Source: Onthophagus taurus | Taxonomy: Eukaryota > Arthropoda > Insecta > Coleoptera > Scarabaeidae | DNA: 64,000 nt | Direction: 5' to 3' | NCBI RefSeq assembly: GCF_036711975.1 | Contig: NC_091971.1 | Span: 15,879,501-15,943,500 of the forward strand | Notes under the pieces: model-generated | The model's database searches: none | The model's input: the letters and a program-made list of their open reading frames with translations, nothing else | What the model was told of the DNA's origin: nothing | Shown here: positions 9,801 through 19,429 of the stretch, piece after piece | How positions within the stretch are numbered: the stretch's first letter is position 1 | Layout: each line of letters begins with the position of its first letter | Program-made: the position numbers and the translations under genes

Positions 9801-12800
9801 GAATAGCCTTTCCCAATTTTGCCTTCCTCATACTGTATCAACCTTTGCAATAAAGGGTGTTTCCACCATCGCAAATTTCCCTGCTATCAACCGCAACTGC
9901 TTGTTTTAATTCACAGAGTGAAATGATTTCAGCCGATTTCATATCGGATTGAATTGGTGCGGGAGTGTTTTCAGCTGTATTATCCTGGATGGGCTGTTAT
10001 TGCAAATGCCATAGTTTTCTTGGGGTAAATCAGTAAAATTTGGTTCAAAAAGTTTTAAAACTATGTAGTGTCTGGTGTATTATCAAGACGTTTGGAATAG
10101 ATTTAAAAAATTTGAATTTTGAATAGATTCAGGTTGATTGGCTATGATACTAGAATATACTGTGGATTTTAACAATGATTTGAAAACAATATAAGCTGAA
10201 GTGTCTTATAAAAGACAACATGAGCTAATCTTAATGATTCTTCTTGATAAGAAATAGAGGGATTGACATTTGAAATTAATTCATTTATCCAAGAATAGCT
10301 TCTTTCAAGGTAAATGGGTTGTATAGTTATTGTGCTTAAATGAGAATCTGAAAGGATATGTAGAGAGCCAATCCACAAAAGAAGTGCTTTAAATTTGCAT
10401 GAAGCGTTTTAAGACATTACAACACAACATCACGACCAATTAAATACTTTTATAGCTTTAAAAGGAGGAACCATGATCTACCTATAAAATACTTGCTTAG
10501 TGAATTTTGCTGAATAGTTTATGTTCTTATTTTCTGATAATGGAACATTGGCACCATCATTATTGTCATTTATCATATAATTCAACACAATTTATGTATA
10601 TTTCGTCGAATATAGGCAGGTGGATTTGCGAAAGAAAAAAATTTCCATAATTTTGAACTGGTGCAATAGAGAACGGTGCACTTCATGGAAGTTCAAAAAA
10701 GCTGTATTTAGTTTAATAATTTGCCTTTTACACCTAACTAAGCTTCCTAAGATATCGCAAAAATATTATGGATAATAAGATATCCATAATATTGATAATT
10801 AAGATTGTGCTATATACAATTGTTGATGAGGAAAAATGTTTGTTTCTTAAGAAACTTAAGTTTCTTTATATTACTGATGCTTCGTAAAATAGTAATATTT
10901 GTTCTGAATCACTCTATAAAGTTATTAAAATTATTTACCTATAATCTGTACTAAAACTATAATCTGATGATTTACTCGATTCTTTTCTAATAATATTCGA
11001 TTGTTTCGTTTTAAATTTATCTATCCATTCTTTTTCTTGTTGAAGAGAATCATCTAAAAACATTTCGTCTAACGAATCTTCCCTGAGAATAAATCCTGTC
11101 GATCCAGCTCTTCTAACTCTAAAAGAAAAATTAAAGAAATCACCCAAATTAAGAAATGTATAAAAATTTTACTTGATATCTTTATCTCTTACACCCGATC
11201 CACCAACTGTAATATCAAGAGCATAATTTGATGATGATTCCGTTGACATCGACGCAGCAGAAGATGATTCTCTATTTAAAGCATCTTTTAGTCGTTGCGC
11301 GAATGTCGTTCGTTTTTCCGCAGTTTCCAAATCAAAACTATACCTTTTATTAAATTCATCATCTTCGCTACCTTCATCTAAGCTGGTTTTTGCGCTGTGG
11401 AATTCTTCCTCGCTTGATTCAATACTAGAATGAGGACTCGTTTTAAATTCGGGTCCTCTTTTCACAGGAAGACATTCTCCAGACGATCCTAAAACGATAA
11501 ATCGTCCTCTACGATTATTAAGCATCCCTTCTTGTTGTTGATATCCTTTTGATAACCCTCCTTTTTCTTTTTCAATTTTCACTCTAAGCGTATTCGATAC
11601 GTTATTATTGTCATTAAATGAGGATGTTGAATCACTTCGATGAGTACTACAAGAATCTTGGGTTATTATTGGTAAAAGTTTATCTGAGTGAGATGATCCA
11701 ATAGATTCTCCAATGGGAGATAATCTTCGATTTCGATGGCTTTGAGGTTGTGATGGTGGAATAATTGGTTCGCTATGTGGTTGTTTTTGTTGAAACGCTA
11801 AGAGGCATTTATTTAATTCCCTGAGGACGTTATCTTCTTCATATTGACCTAATGGAAGTTTAGAATAATCTTCAGCGTCAACACAACAAATTGTTTTCTG
11901 GAATAAAATTAATTTTAATTTAGATATTTAATTTTTTTATTATTTACCTTGATGGGTGTCTCAATTGTTTCAAAACAAGCTTTATTTTTAGGATCTGCGA
12001 TACGTGATAATTGTCGTGCTCCTTCTATTCGAATCATTTCGTTATCTTCTAAAGCTTCGACGTTTAATAATGTACATAAAATATCGGCGAATGTAAAAAA
12101 CGTTGTACATTCCTAAAAATAAATTGTTAAATATTTATATTAATCAATAAATTATTAGGTCGTAAAGTTTTTAACCTGAGAATTACCACTTCCTAAAGAA
12201 TCGCCACCGATTTTTGAGCTTGCAAAGCAAATATGAACCGTATCGAAATTATTTCTTTCTAATTTTCCTTCGTGTTTAATTAGTAAAGGACAAAGCGGAA
12301 GTATGCATTCTAACCAATCTTCGATTGTTAACCATTCTTTACTAGACATCACCTGAAAGGTAGAGATTAATGCATTCAGCAACAAACAAAAATGTTGTTT
12401 TACTTGTCTTAATATTTGTAGGGTACCGATATCTTCGTTATCGTTGATGTAATCGAAATAATGTAAGATACATTTTAATTTTGCCTTTTGGGAATTATTG
12501 CTTAAGTGTTTAAAAAAATCGCAGAAATTAAAATTTTGGAGTGTAGGGTGACTTTTGTCGGTTCTTCTTGGAAACGTTGAAAAGAAAGCGTTTGCTAACA
12601 AAGCAGATACAAAATTATAATCTAATTCCATACAATCAGCTGGAAAAAAAAGAAAAAAGTAATTATTTTTTTTTAATTTAAGATATAAATTTTAGTTTTT
12701 ACGTTGTTGTTGTAAACTAAAATGTAATCCGTTTTTAGGCCTTAAATTCTTGAGATTTAACGCATGTTTTACTATACTCGGAAATGTTTTGTTTAAAAAA

Positions 12801-13088
12801 TTACTGCGCTCTTCACTTGATAAGTCATTGTCTAAAAAATTTAGTAAAGCTATAAATTGTTCCGGATCTGGAACGTCTTTATCTGGATCTAAACTAACAC
12901 TGAAAAGAAACGCTTGTTTAATAATTTCGAAGATTTTGGTAAAATTATAATTTTTACTTGCATAGGTCATGAATCGCTTGCATCCCTTCTATTAATTCTA
13001 TTGTATTTTTAGTCGAAGAAAGTCTTGTTAAAATATTTTGAATCGAATGCCACCATGGCATATCACTTGGTAACATCACCAAAGCCAT
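6893..13088 (-). CDS. PARG-family protein, probably catalytically dead, nine exons
   Basis: Exons in coding order: 13088-12958, 12899-12703, 12639-12176, 12112-11948, 11897-11173, 11118-10939, 8017-7717, 7592-7410 and 7225-6893. All phases match and give 892 residues. PARG proteins remove poly(ADP-ribose) from nuclear proteins. The PARG fold is recognisable: FLDNDLSSEERSNFLNKTFP (about 70), LLANAFFSTFPRR (about 120), the signature region at 253-266, EALEDNE..RIEG, a REL-NK helix (345-349), and TGNWGCG (799-805) followed by LKVIIQWLAAS. The signature GGG-x7-QEE reads GGD-x7-QEC (254-256 and 264-266), replacing the second Glu, the catalytic residue of canonical PARG, with Cys. Between about 355 and 798 lies a Ser/Lys/Glu-rich segment, predicted disordered, where ordinary PARGs have only a short linker. 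A polyadenylation signal is at 6880-6885 (reverse). Family assignment is firm; loss of activity is inference. Confidence 0.85.
8211..8870 (-). pseudogene. Broken minus-strand coding fragment(s), family not recognised
   Basis: From 8384 to 8211 an ATG-to-TAA frame of 57 codons begins MAKIENILSHLLSCNLPQES. It has an amphipathic Leu-rich helical pattern like one unit of a helical-repeat protein. Upstream on the same strand (about 8870-8760) lies MDPEIQILII, one stop, then QAALTVLSP and PALVYWLKKN, again helix-like. The pieces look like remnants of one larger protein interrupted by stops. They lie inside an intron of the PARG-like gene on the same strand. A genuine small ORF cannot be excluded for 8211-8384. 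Confidence 0.3.
8918..9049 (+). CDS. Possible isolated first exon, weakly RPAIN-like
   Basis: An ATG-started frame reads MNKFRARAETRYTERG, then a basic helical stretch EVQKKRLISRFQESCREQMK, and ends at GAG|GTGAGA, a good donor at 9050. A TTTCAG stands a few bases upstream of the ATG. The basic K/R..RL..RF..S.R pattern loosely resembles the N-terminus of RPA-interacting proteins, but no matching zinc-finger exon was found downstream. It could be a retained exon fragment, a nested gene's first exon, or chance. Confidence 0.25.
10169..10378 (-). pseudogene. Unrecognised coding-like fragment in PARG intron 6
   Basis: A 69-codon open frame on the minus strand has a helical, Leu/Ile/Ser-rich composition (SLHILSDSHLSTITIQPIYL, then ISYQEESLRLAHVVFYKTLQ). 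No donor or acceptor fits it to its neighbours. It may belong with the other broken helical-repeat-like fragments in the same intron. Family unknown. Confidence 0.25.
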
Positions 13089-13837
13089 TTTTTATTTTTG
13101 CATTTTGACATTACTGAAAAAAAAATCAATATAAATTAGCAGGTCATTTTTAAACTAACAAATATTACATGAAAATGGTGATTAAAAAAGTTGATTATTA
13201 TTTTTTTAAAAGTTGCAAAGGTACTAATTCAAAAGTTATTTCTATTCTAGTAGAAATTATTAAAAACAAATTTTACAACGGATGGTTCAATAATCTTCAA
13301 AACTCTTCACAACTTGTATTGTAAAATTAATGTATTAAGTTTTGGTTGGATTAAGTGGTGCACCATTTTTACTAATTTTTAACGATTGCGTAAAAACTCA
13401 ACATTATTGTAGTTTTAGCAGCTCCATAAGCGATTTAAAGACTCCTGGAACACGAAATGTTTATACCTGTAATAAGCTAGTTAAAAATTAACTATTTTAG
13501 CAATAGTGTGTAAGATCACACTAAGTAACAAGTTTTAGCAAGTTGGTTGATTAAGAAATAACTTAATGTAAAAAAAAGTAAAAAAATAAGCACCCCAGGT
13601 ACTGGATATATAAGTTTCAGAATATTCAGTTTAGTAGAAAACGTATAAGTACTTAACCCATTTATTTTGAAAATTTGAGCTGATGGAAATGGGAATCAAA
13701 AATCAGTTTTAGTAGCGAACAAGGCATGAAAACCTTGTCATAAAAATATTAACAAATTTATACAAAAAGCAGCTAGGAAGAACACATAGGAAGTTAGAAA
13801 GCAACATTGGGAATGAAAAAAAAAAACGAATTGAATA

Positions 13838-13992
13838 ACGGCCAGACCAGAAAACTGAAAGATGATTGGTTTCAACATGTTCTATAGTTGATTCCAACTT
13901 TCTGTCAACATTGGGAGTAACGGCCAGACCAGAAAACTGAAAGATGATCAGATTCAACATGTTCTATAGTTGATTTCAACTTTCTGTTAAGA
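13838..13992. repeat. Two tandem copies of an ~82-bp unit
   Basis: AACGGCCAGACCAGAAAACT and about 60 further bases occur at about 13838 and again at about 13919, ending in TTCTGT. The copies differ at a few positions. The surrounding 13.1-14.6 kb, upstream of the PARG-like start, shows no gene; no obvious core promoter was picked out. Confidence 0.7.
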
Positions 13993-14661
13993 CCAGCTAT
14001 GTCAAAAGATTCTGGAAGGCACACAAATTTTCTTTTCCTGTATTGTCTTGTATACTCTACCCACTAAATTATGACACTCCAGTGTCAGCATGCGTATAGT
14101 GGATTTATAGTGGACATTGTCAATTACAGATATATCAAACTAGAATCTTCTCAATGTCCGTTAGAACAAACGACGTTAGAATGTATCTATCGTACATATC
14201 AAAGAAAATATTGGAATTTGGTGTTTAGATTCTCAGAATAACACCAGGTGATTCCAGCTCGCTGTTGTGTCAGATTAAGAAAGTCTCTAATAGCCACTTT
14301 ACAGTAAGCAATTTTTTTTGCATGCAAGGTATCTCGCACGAAGTTATTGCTGCAATATTTAGCGCGATTGTCTTTACATTTGGAAACTTTTAACTGCAAT
14401 ATTTCAGTTGCAATCAATGCTGCCAACACATATTTTTTGAAAGATTAAGACACATGTACGCAAACAAACCAACAAAACACGTTCTGTCGTTATATTTTAC
14501 AGTTGGCAACACAAAAAGTAACTAAAGAACTTACAATACTTTCAGCAGAAGTGCAAGAAATATATGTCCAAACCTATCATCTACAAGTGCAAGAATGCCA
14601 AAAAGAACGCGACATTTGCGCATTTCTTGCCGACAATGAAACATGCGAACTGTAAAGTGCC

Positions 14662-16550
14662 TTTAACCCATTTAGTCCCACTGATGTGAAAACGCACCAG
14701 CGTTTTTAAAATTATTTTACAGCTGTATATTTTTAGTTTTGAAGGTGCTAGCTTTGTACGATAACTCTATAAGGTTGATAGGCTATACATATCAAAATAT
14801 TTCATAATTCTTGCTTTTAAACCGTATTTGCATCAATTCTTTTCTATTGACAATTTCTGTTCAAAATATACAATGGAAATAAAACTATTTTTAGTGCATA
14901 AAATTCTTTAAAACTTTGACATTTGCAAGTTTTCAGTGCATACTTTCCTGATATATATCTTGAAACGCGAAATAAAAATATGAATTCTGAAAATACGACT
15001 TGAAACATTAATGGTGCAAAAACACACCATTGATGATGATGATAAGGATTACATCATCTTTCGTATTATCAGAAAACAGTATAGACGCATTTATTCGGTG
15101 ATTTCCCTAGAAATAGTCGTTTATGGATATAGTGCGTCAATATATGTGTAGTAAGTTTAGCGTTCATTTACATGAAGAGTGATTTGCGAAGTATCAAAAT
15201 AAATGAAATTATAGTGTTTATCCCATTAGTGCGTTTTTGCACCAATTTTAGTTTAAATATTTTTTAGATTAAACTTCATACTTATACAAAATCCTTCTTC
15301 CGGGCTCTGGTAGTTGTAATTATAGCTCTAGAAACAGATCACATTAATTGTTCCAGAAGTCGTTGTTGCATCCCATATTTCTATAGTTTCCATTTTGTTA
15401 TAATTTCTATTGACCCTGTCCAGATTCTGATCACTACCTCTGATTTTCATAAGCATATTCCGAATCTACCATGGGTTTTCTTCAAGAGACTTTAAAATCT
15501 GGTGATGTTGCTCTTTGCAAACGCTGCATTCTGTCTGTGTTCATTTTTCATTTTAAATGAACTTGTTATTTTGTTCCACAATTCTCAGTGTTTCCATTTT
15601 GCTATAATCTCGACTAACGTTGCTTAAGCTCTGTATACTGCGAAGTTATTTTGAGTGAATACTAAATTACTTTTATGATTCTAGTTCTTGATTCCACATA
15701 CTAGCTTTGTTTTCTCTTTTGTTTATCCAATGATTACTATTGCATTTGTGGTTACTACTGTTCATTCTGTTGTTCAGATTTTGCATTTTTTGTCTATTAC
15801 ATTCTGTTTCCTACATTTGTTTCTCTTCAGCACATAAATCTTGATGCCAGAACGTCATATATTCTTTTCTTTAAAAATTTTTTTGCCCCCTTCACGTTTT
15901 GAAAGCGGATTTTTTAGAGCTTTTTCTGTCAGAAAAATTCCATTTTAAACTAAATATCTTCAGAAAAACTTTTTCTGAAGACCGAAATGGAAGAAGAGAT
16001 AAAAGGTAGGTTTGTATAGAAAAAGGAGTAGGGAAAAATGGAATAGAGTTGAACTAAACTTTGAAGAATTCAAGTTTTTTTTTTGCAAAGCACCGAGTCT
16101 CAAGAATGATCTTTACAAATCTAGCATAAACTAAGACGTATTAGCTCTCCGGATGCGCCATAATAATAGATAGACGAGGAAGACCTAGAGAATCTGTTGT
16201 AAGAAAAAATTGAAAAAAAAAACAGTAAGTCTTCTGAACCAAATAACTTGCAGCTTGAGTACTAAAGTACGAAGGTTCATATTGGTGTAAACTAGAAAAC
16301 TGCTTAAAGAAAAGAATGGAATAATATACCCATATTCGACTTTATATGCTAATATTTAAAGTTAACTCCATACGTAGAGCACCAAAATGGCTCTTATCTA
16401 AGCAGACTTAAACTAGAATTTAGAATATTTATAACAACGCACCGTCTCGTTATAGAATTTGGGACGCCATAAGGCAACTAAATACACCTAAGTAGGTCAT
16501 ACGAAGCAGCTATAATTTTATTTTATCTATCAATGAGGGCATAGCCATAT
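14662..16550. other. Gene-free stretch with possible transposon debris
   Basis: A TTAACCCATTTAGTCCCACT end-like sequence at about 14665 is echoed by TATCCCATTAGTGCG at about 15221, both followed by sequence reading as GTGCAAAAACGCACCA-type motifs, and by TAATGGTGCAAAAACACACC at about 15007. TTAACCC is compatible with a piggyBac-type end, but I find no transposase. The 15290-15800 part reads on the minus strand as broken Cys/His-containing frames (for example ECSVCKEQHH) that I cannot assign. 15800-16550 shows nothing recognisable. Confidence 0.3.
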
Positions 16551-16559
16551 TGGGCTGAA

Positions 16560-17180
16560 ATTTATTCCAAGTGTTCCTTACTTTTAACTATGGAATTCGA
16601 TATCGTTTACATGACCGCAAGCACGATTGCAACGAAAGATTCTTTGCACCCTATTTAGTACCACTCTTTCACACATATCAGCCGGTGCGTTGGAAATTTC
16701 GCGTTTAATATTGTTCCTAAGCTTCTCTAACGTTGTTGGTTAACGTTAACAAGTTAACATATCCCATAAAGAAAACTTCTTCTTCAATATATCAATTGTT
16801 TAACCAGCTGTGTAGTATATGATACCATCTTGTTGGCCTATATATCACTGATGTCAAGTCCATACATCTTTTGGCCAAAAATAGTCTTCCAACATGCCAT
16901 GATAGCGAAGTACATTGACCGTAACATGACAATCGTTTGCATCGACGAAAAATATGGTCCAATCGTACCTCCAGCATAAAATCTACACCACACGGTCTTT
17001 TTTTGTGGGTGTAAGGGAGACTCTTAAAGCACATGTTGGTTTGTTGCTGTCCAATAATGCATCTTCTGCTTATTGACAAAGCCATTAAGCCAAAAAAGAG
17101 TTTCATCACTGAAGATGACATTAAGAATGTTCTTCAAAGTGTAGCAGATCGTAATCTGAGAAGATCCAGTGCTTCAAATG
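16560..17180 (-). mobile_element. IS630/mariner-type transposase relic
   Basis: On the minus strand a broken frame reads SDETLFWLNGFVNKQKMHYW, then ESPLHPQKKTVWCRFYAGG and IGPYFS. This is the first catalytic Asp region of the insect IS630-like transposase group. A degraded C-terminal part follows toward 16620. Multiple stops and frameshifts show a dead copy. No convincing terminal repeats were found. Confidence 0.75.
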
Positions 17181-17274
17181 GTCATAAGTCTCAGTTCTTG
17201 AGATAATTACATTTTGTAGTATAGCTAGTCTGGTGAAACGAGTATTACAAAGATCAGTGTAAATTATTGTAAGT

Positions 17275-17400
17275 ACTGGCCTATGCGGATGACATAGAAG
17301 AGATCGTAAAGTCTAAAAGAGAGGTGGTGAAGGATTTTCTGGCTGGAGATGGCAGTACAAGCATGATTACTATTATGTATATAAAGGACCAATAATAACC
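17275..17400 (+). mobile_element. LINE reverse-transcriptase scrap (YADDI motif)
   Basis: A short frame reads LAYADDIEEIVKSKREVV, the catalytic YADD box of a non-LTR reverse transcriptase, and then decays into stops. Nothing else of the element is evident. From about 17400 to 18700 I see no gene or element. Confidence 0.55.
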
Positions 17401-18925
17401 CAACTCATAAAGACAATGAGGTGAAGTTGGCTAAGAAAAGAGGGCTGCACGAGGTGCAAGATGATGTGAGAAGATTGAATGCAAGAAATGCTATGGAAAT
17501 CCGCGGTCCACATATATTCTAGAATTAGAATTAATTAGACCTTCTTGTTATATCCATAACATAATGCGAGGTTACGACAATTTAAGATCAATCTCATATT
17601 ATTTACGTATTATACTACTCGAACTTTGGCCTACTCAACTTTCCCTTATCTTTATATACTATTTTTTCATCATTCTGTTTATCATCATTATGAAAGGTTA
17701 TACAAGACTGACACAATACCATAACTGATTAATTTGTATCAATTGAAAGGGCTATATGTATGAGAAAACGTATGTAGGTGTGTTTTCAGATTAAGTTGCA
17801 CTTCCGGTTAAGCCATTTGATTGAAATTTTACATCTGAATGTTTTTCATAATTAAATACACTAAATTTCGTCACCTCAACTAATTGAGTTTTTGACTCAC
17901 AGACATAATGCTAAAAATAGTTGAAGATTCAGGGATTTTTAAACGTATACATTCAAAAAAATCTTGATGACGAATTTTTGCACGATTACATTTGTATATG
18001 TAAGAAAGCCATTTAAACTAGCCTATATTATGACTAATTTCATATCTTTTTAAGATATTTTCTTGTTTAAACGAGGAAATAATTTATAATCAAAATTGCT
18101 ATATTACACTTAGTTATTTAAGTATTAAGGGTTAAGCCTTGAGGGTAAATAAATATTCAAAAATTCACGCGTATCATATCACTCGTGCATCTTTATAAAG
18201 TTTCAAACCAGTTATTATATAAATATTTTTGATTAAGAAACGTTATCAAAGCAAACTTTAGGTTGTTATTTATTTGTATAATGTTCTACAATATTAAACG
18301 AAAATCTCTAAAGACTCGATATTTATTAATTTGGATTAAAAAATGCTATTTCACACAAAGTTGTTTTGTTAGAAATTTTTTTAATTTGTATAAATTGAAT
18401 GAATTTGATATTCATACAAGTGGTCCACGCGATCTCACGACGCAAAATCCAACTGAAAAGGTAGGCGTAGTTCTTATCGATTGCATCTCGCTCACCGAAT
18501 CAAAAAAATCTACCTCCTTTGCCTCATTCAAATCGTTTTCTCCATGAAAAAAAAATCGTTAACTCACCCTTATTTAAATTTAGGATAAAAAAATATTTAG
18601 CACAATTTTTTTCACTAGTTCTCGAACAAACACGGGCTCTTCCACTAAATATATAACGTAGTTTATTTTTGGATGTACAATCGGCGATGCCGGCACTATA
18701 TCCACAACGCAACACCGGATGTATTTTTATTTCGCGTTTTAGCCGCCGATTTGCACGTGTCCATTGTGTGTTGTTTCACTCTTCGGTTTCCTTTTACTAC
18801 TACTACTAGAGTAGCTGGTGGTAGTACGGCAAAATTTGTTGACTGAGGGATCGTCGCAGGCGCTCTCTCCTTTCCCCGTTTTTCTCTACAGGGAATGGGA
18901 GAGCTCCAGACGTTTGAGCTGACGC

Positions 18926-19005
18926 TATAAATATAGTGTAGAATGTCGAGCTCAGCATTCTTTGAGTGGTTGAAACTGCGCCCTGACTGGTTTTGTTTTA
19001 AAAAG
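18926..19005 (+). promoter_or_regulatory. Candidate TATA+Inr core promoter with non-coding first exon
   Basis: TATAAATA at 18926-18933 is followed by CTCAGCA, an insect initiator-like sequence with the A at 18954, exactly 28 bp after the TATA start. The stretch 18690-18990 is noticeably richer in GC than its surroundings. A splice donor AAAAG|GTATAG falls at about 19005, so the transcript could begin with a ~50-nt non-coding exon. No plus-strand coding exon is recognisable nearby, so the target is unknown. Confidence 0.45.
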
Positions 19006-19234
19006 GTATAGAAAAGGTTTCATTTTGATGGTAATCCGAAGAGATTATAGATTATCGGCGAGGTTTTATCGATTTTCTATATTATTTGATAATAACAAAA
19101 AATTTTAATCAAAATACACTAAAATCTCGATTAATACGGGGAAGGAAAAGTTTTTAATTTGCACTTTAAGCTGTTTGAATTCATAATTTTAATACACACA
19201 AATTCGAACAGCTATTCACACCGTTGCGTTCTAT

Positions 19235-19365
19235 ATTAGTCAGTTCTACTTTTAGTTCAATAAAAATATATACAACAATTTAGCACTGAATAACAATTAA
19301 AAGTAGAACTAAAAGCGTCTGAAGACGCACGGCTAAACCCGAAACTTTCTAGTTCTATTCTCATA
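19235..19365. repeat. CTAG-type hairpin repeat, single copy
   Basis: GTTCTACTTTTAGTTCAATA is mirrored by TTAAAAGTAGAACTAAAAGC, followed by the core ACGGCTAAACCCGAAACTTT and a CTAGTTCTA half. It is the same family as the array at 5.6-6.2 kb. Confidence 0.7.
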
Positions 19366-19429
19366 AATTTATTAATTTATTTATTTATGAATGGGTAGCT
19401 AATTAACACAAAATTACAGCAGCTATTCA

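Larger units (their letters stand above)
8018..10938. other. Intron 6 of the PARG-like gene, with decayed coding fragments
   Basis: This 2.9-kb intron is flanked by good splice sites (donor AG|GTAAAT at 10938, acceptor TTATAG ending at 8018). It holds several short protein-like stretches on the minus strand (8211-8384, about 8760-8870, 9840-9970, 10169-10378) and an exon-like frame on the plus strand (8918-9049). The rest is AT-rich, with two loosely repeated stretches near 9060-9230 and 9540-9700 (shared CGATTTAAAC-ATTTTGACA). I recognise no complete transposon in it. Confidence 0.5.

Noticed and set aside
12692..12970. ATG at 12970 as an independent start
   Set aside because: It reads through a 58-nt intron (12957-12900). 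Splicing joins exon 1 to exon 2 in frame, and intron 1 has good GT and TTTCTTTTCAG.
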